From CADEEN01 sp963706685 (GTDB lineage: Bacteria; Pseudomonadota; Gammaproteobacteria; Burkholderiales; Burkholderiaceae_C), in contig CAVPMY010000002.1 of the NCBI GenBank assembly GCA_963706685.1, positions 124,001 to 188,000 of the forward strand: a DNA stretch of 64,000 bases. Direction: 5' to 3'. The notes below the pieces were generated by a model, which saw only the letters and a list, made by a program, of their open reading frames with translations, made no database searches and was not told the DNA's origin. Both the position numbers and the translations under genes were made by a program. This document shows positions 63,559 to 64,000 of this stretch, in pieces; position 1 is the first letter of the stretch; each line of letters opens with the position of its first letter.

Positions 63559-64000
63559 GCCGGGTCCGCGCCGCTGCCGATCTCGACCTGAGGAATCACC
63601 ACCTCGACCTCGCCGCCCTGCAGCGTCAGGCTGTAGCGGCCGGGCGGCAGATCGACAAAGCCGAACTCGCGCGTCGGCCCGAGCGCGGCGCTTTCCTGGT
63701 GCTCGGCGCTGGCGAGTTCGACGCGATCGGAGCGCAACGCACCGAAGACCTGGCCGGCCACGCTCCAGCGCTCGCCGCGCGGCGCGACGCGCAGGTCGAT
63801 CTCGCACTCGTCGGTGCGGAACAGCCACTGCCGGCCGGGTGCGGCGCCACCGCGCACGCCGTAGGCCGGCGGTGCGAACGCCGAGCCGCCGCCGTCATCG
63901 GGCATGGGCACGGCAAGCGCGACGACCCGGCGCAGCAAGGCGCCGGCAGCAGCGGCGACGGCGCGCGCCGGGCTGGCGTGCAGCGCGACGGCGCGCGCGC
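63555..64000 (-). CDS. Hypothetical protein upstream of CHAT, 5' end outside the window
   Basis: The C-terminal 148 residues of a larger protein. An Ala/Arg-rich stretch is followed by VPMPDDGGGSAFAPPAYGV and a beta domain (DECEIDLRVAPRGERWSVAGQVFGAL...FGFVDLPPGRYSLTLQGGEVEVVIPQVEIG, cited in part), like the carboxypeptidase-regulatory or zinc-finger-linked proteins often encoded between an ECF sigma factor and a CHAT gene. Its stop overlaps the CHAT start. The upstream gene, possibly an ECF sigma factor, is outside the window. Confidence 0.6.
   Translation of the reverse strand, partial: ARAVALHASPARAVAAAAGALLRRVVALAVPMPDDGGGSAFAPPAYGVRGGAAPGRQWLFRTDECEIDLRVAPRGERWSVAGQVFGALRSDRVELASAEHQESAALGPTREFGFVDLPPGRYSLTLQGGEVEVVIPQVEIGSGADPA

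Overview
The window is about 64 kb of very GC-rich DNA. Its gene content and order point to a betaproteobacterium of the order Burkholderiales, near Leptothrix, Rubrivivax or Methylibium: a RelA-type ppGpp synthetase beside tRNA-Val, a RisA/RisS (OmpR/EnvZ) pair, ispD-ispF divergent from mfd, poly-3-hydroxybutyrate metabolism (bdhA), and the dispersed CCCCCGAGGGGG palindromic repeat. The genus is an inference from recognised families; no search was run.

Layout. (1) 1-13,777 is core chromosome: an alcohol dehydrogenase fragment, a SnoaL-like protein, tRNA-Val, relA, a broken alpha/beta hydrolase, bdhA, a SIMPL-domain protein, ompR-envZ, ispF-ispD, mfd and a small hypothetical gene. Single-base frameshifts interrupt most of these genes, including normally essential ones, so many are probably sequence errors. 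(2) 13,729-17,292 is a junction with a hypothetical gene, an IS1182-type transposase relic, a response regulator without a kinase, and a lytic transglycosylase. (3) 17,431-27,460 (+) is a compact 12-gene operon for an atypical type II secretion or MSHA-like machine (pseudopilins, GspF, GspE, PilM/N/O/P-like proteins, secretin) ending in a NarL-type regulator. Many junctions are ATGA overlaps. (4) 44,307-27,575 (-) converges on it. This 8-gene operon encodes a 1,980-residue surface protein, three cupredoxin/multicopper-oxidase polypeptides, a lipoprotein, a subtilase, a cytochrome c fused to a periplasmic binding domain, and a SCO-type copper chaperone. A two-component system (44,557-46,618) is divergent from it. 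Next comes a PepSY-cytochrome b561 pair with a perfect FNR-type box. (5) 47,978-50,760 is a patch of toxin-antitoxin genes, IS relics and an inverted-repeat element. (6) 64,000-50,923 is a long minus-strand run: CHAT-TPR protein, subtilase, carbonic anhydrase, two paralogous beta-solenoid proteins, CotH kinase, a decayed hybrid kinase, DUF4956, VTC polyphosphate polymerase, porin and a phytase-like esterase.

How it may work together. The most striking part is regions 3 and 4. Copper ligands for a complete multicopper oxidase appear to be split between two adjacent polypeptides: a type 1 site plus half of the trinuclear cluster in one, the other half in the next. A third polypeptide carries a cupredoxin pair without copper ligands and three DUF11 repeats. 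This looks like a six-domain MnxG/MofA/ceruloplasmin-like oxidase encoded in pieces. It lies beside its likely copper chaperone, an electron-carrying cytochrome and a dedicated secretion machine. The arrangement recalls the Geobacter OmpB/OxpG pairing of a secreted multicopper protein with an atypical type II system. Extracellular metal (manganese or iron) oxidation is a reasonable hypothesis but is not shown by the sequence.
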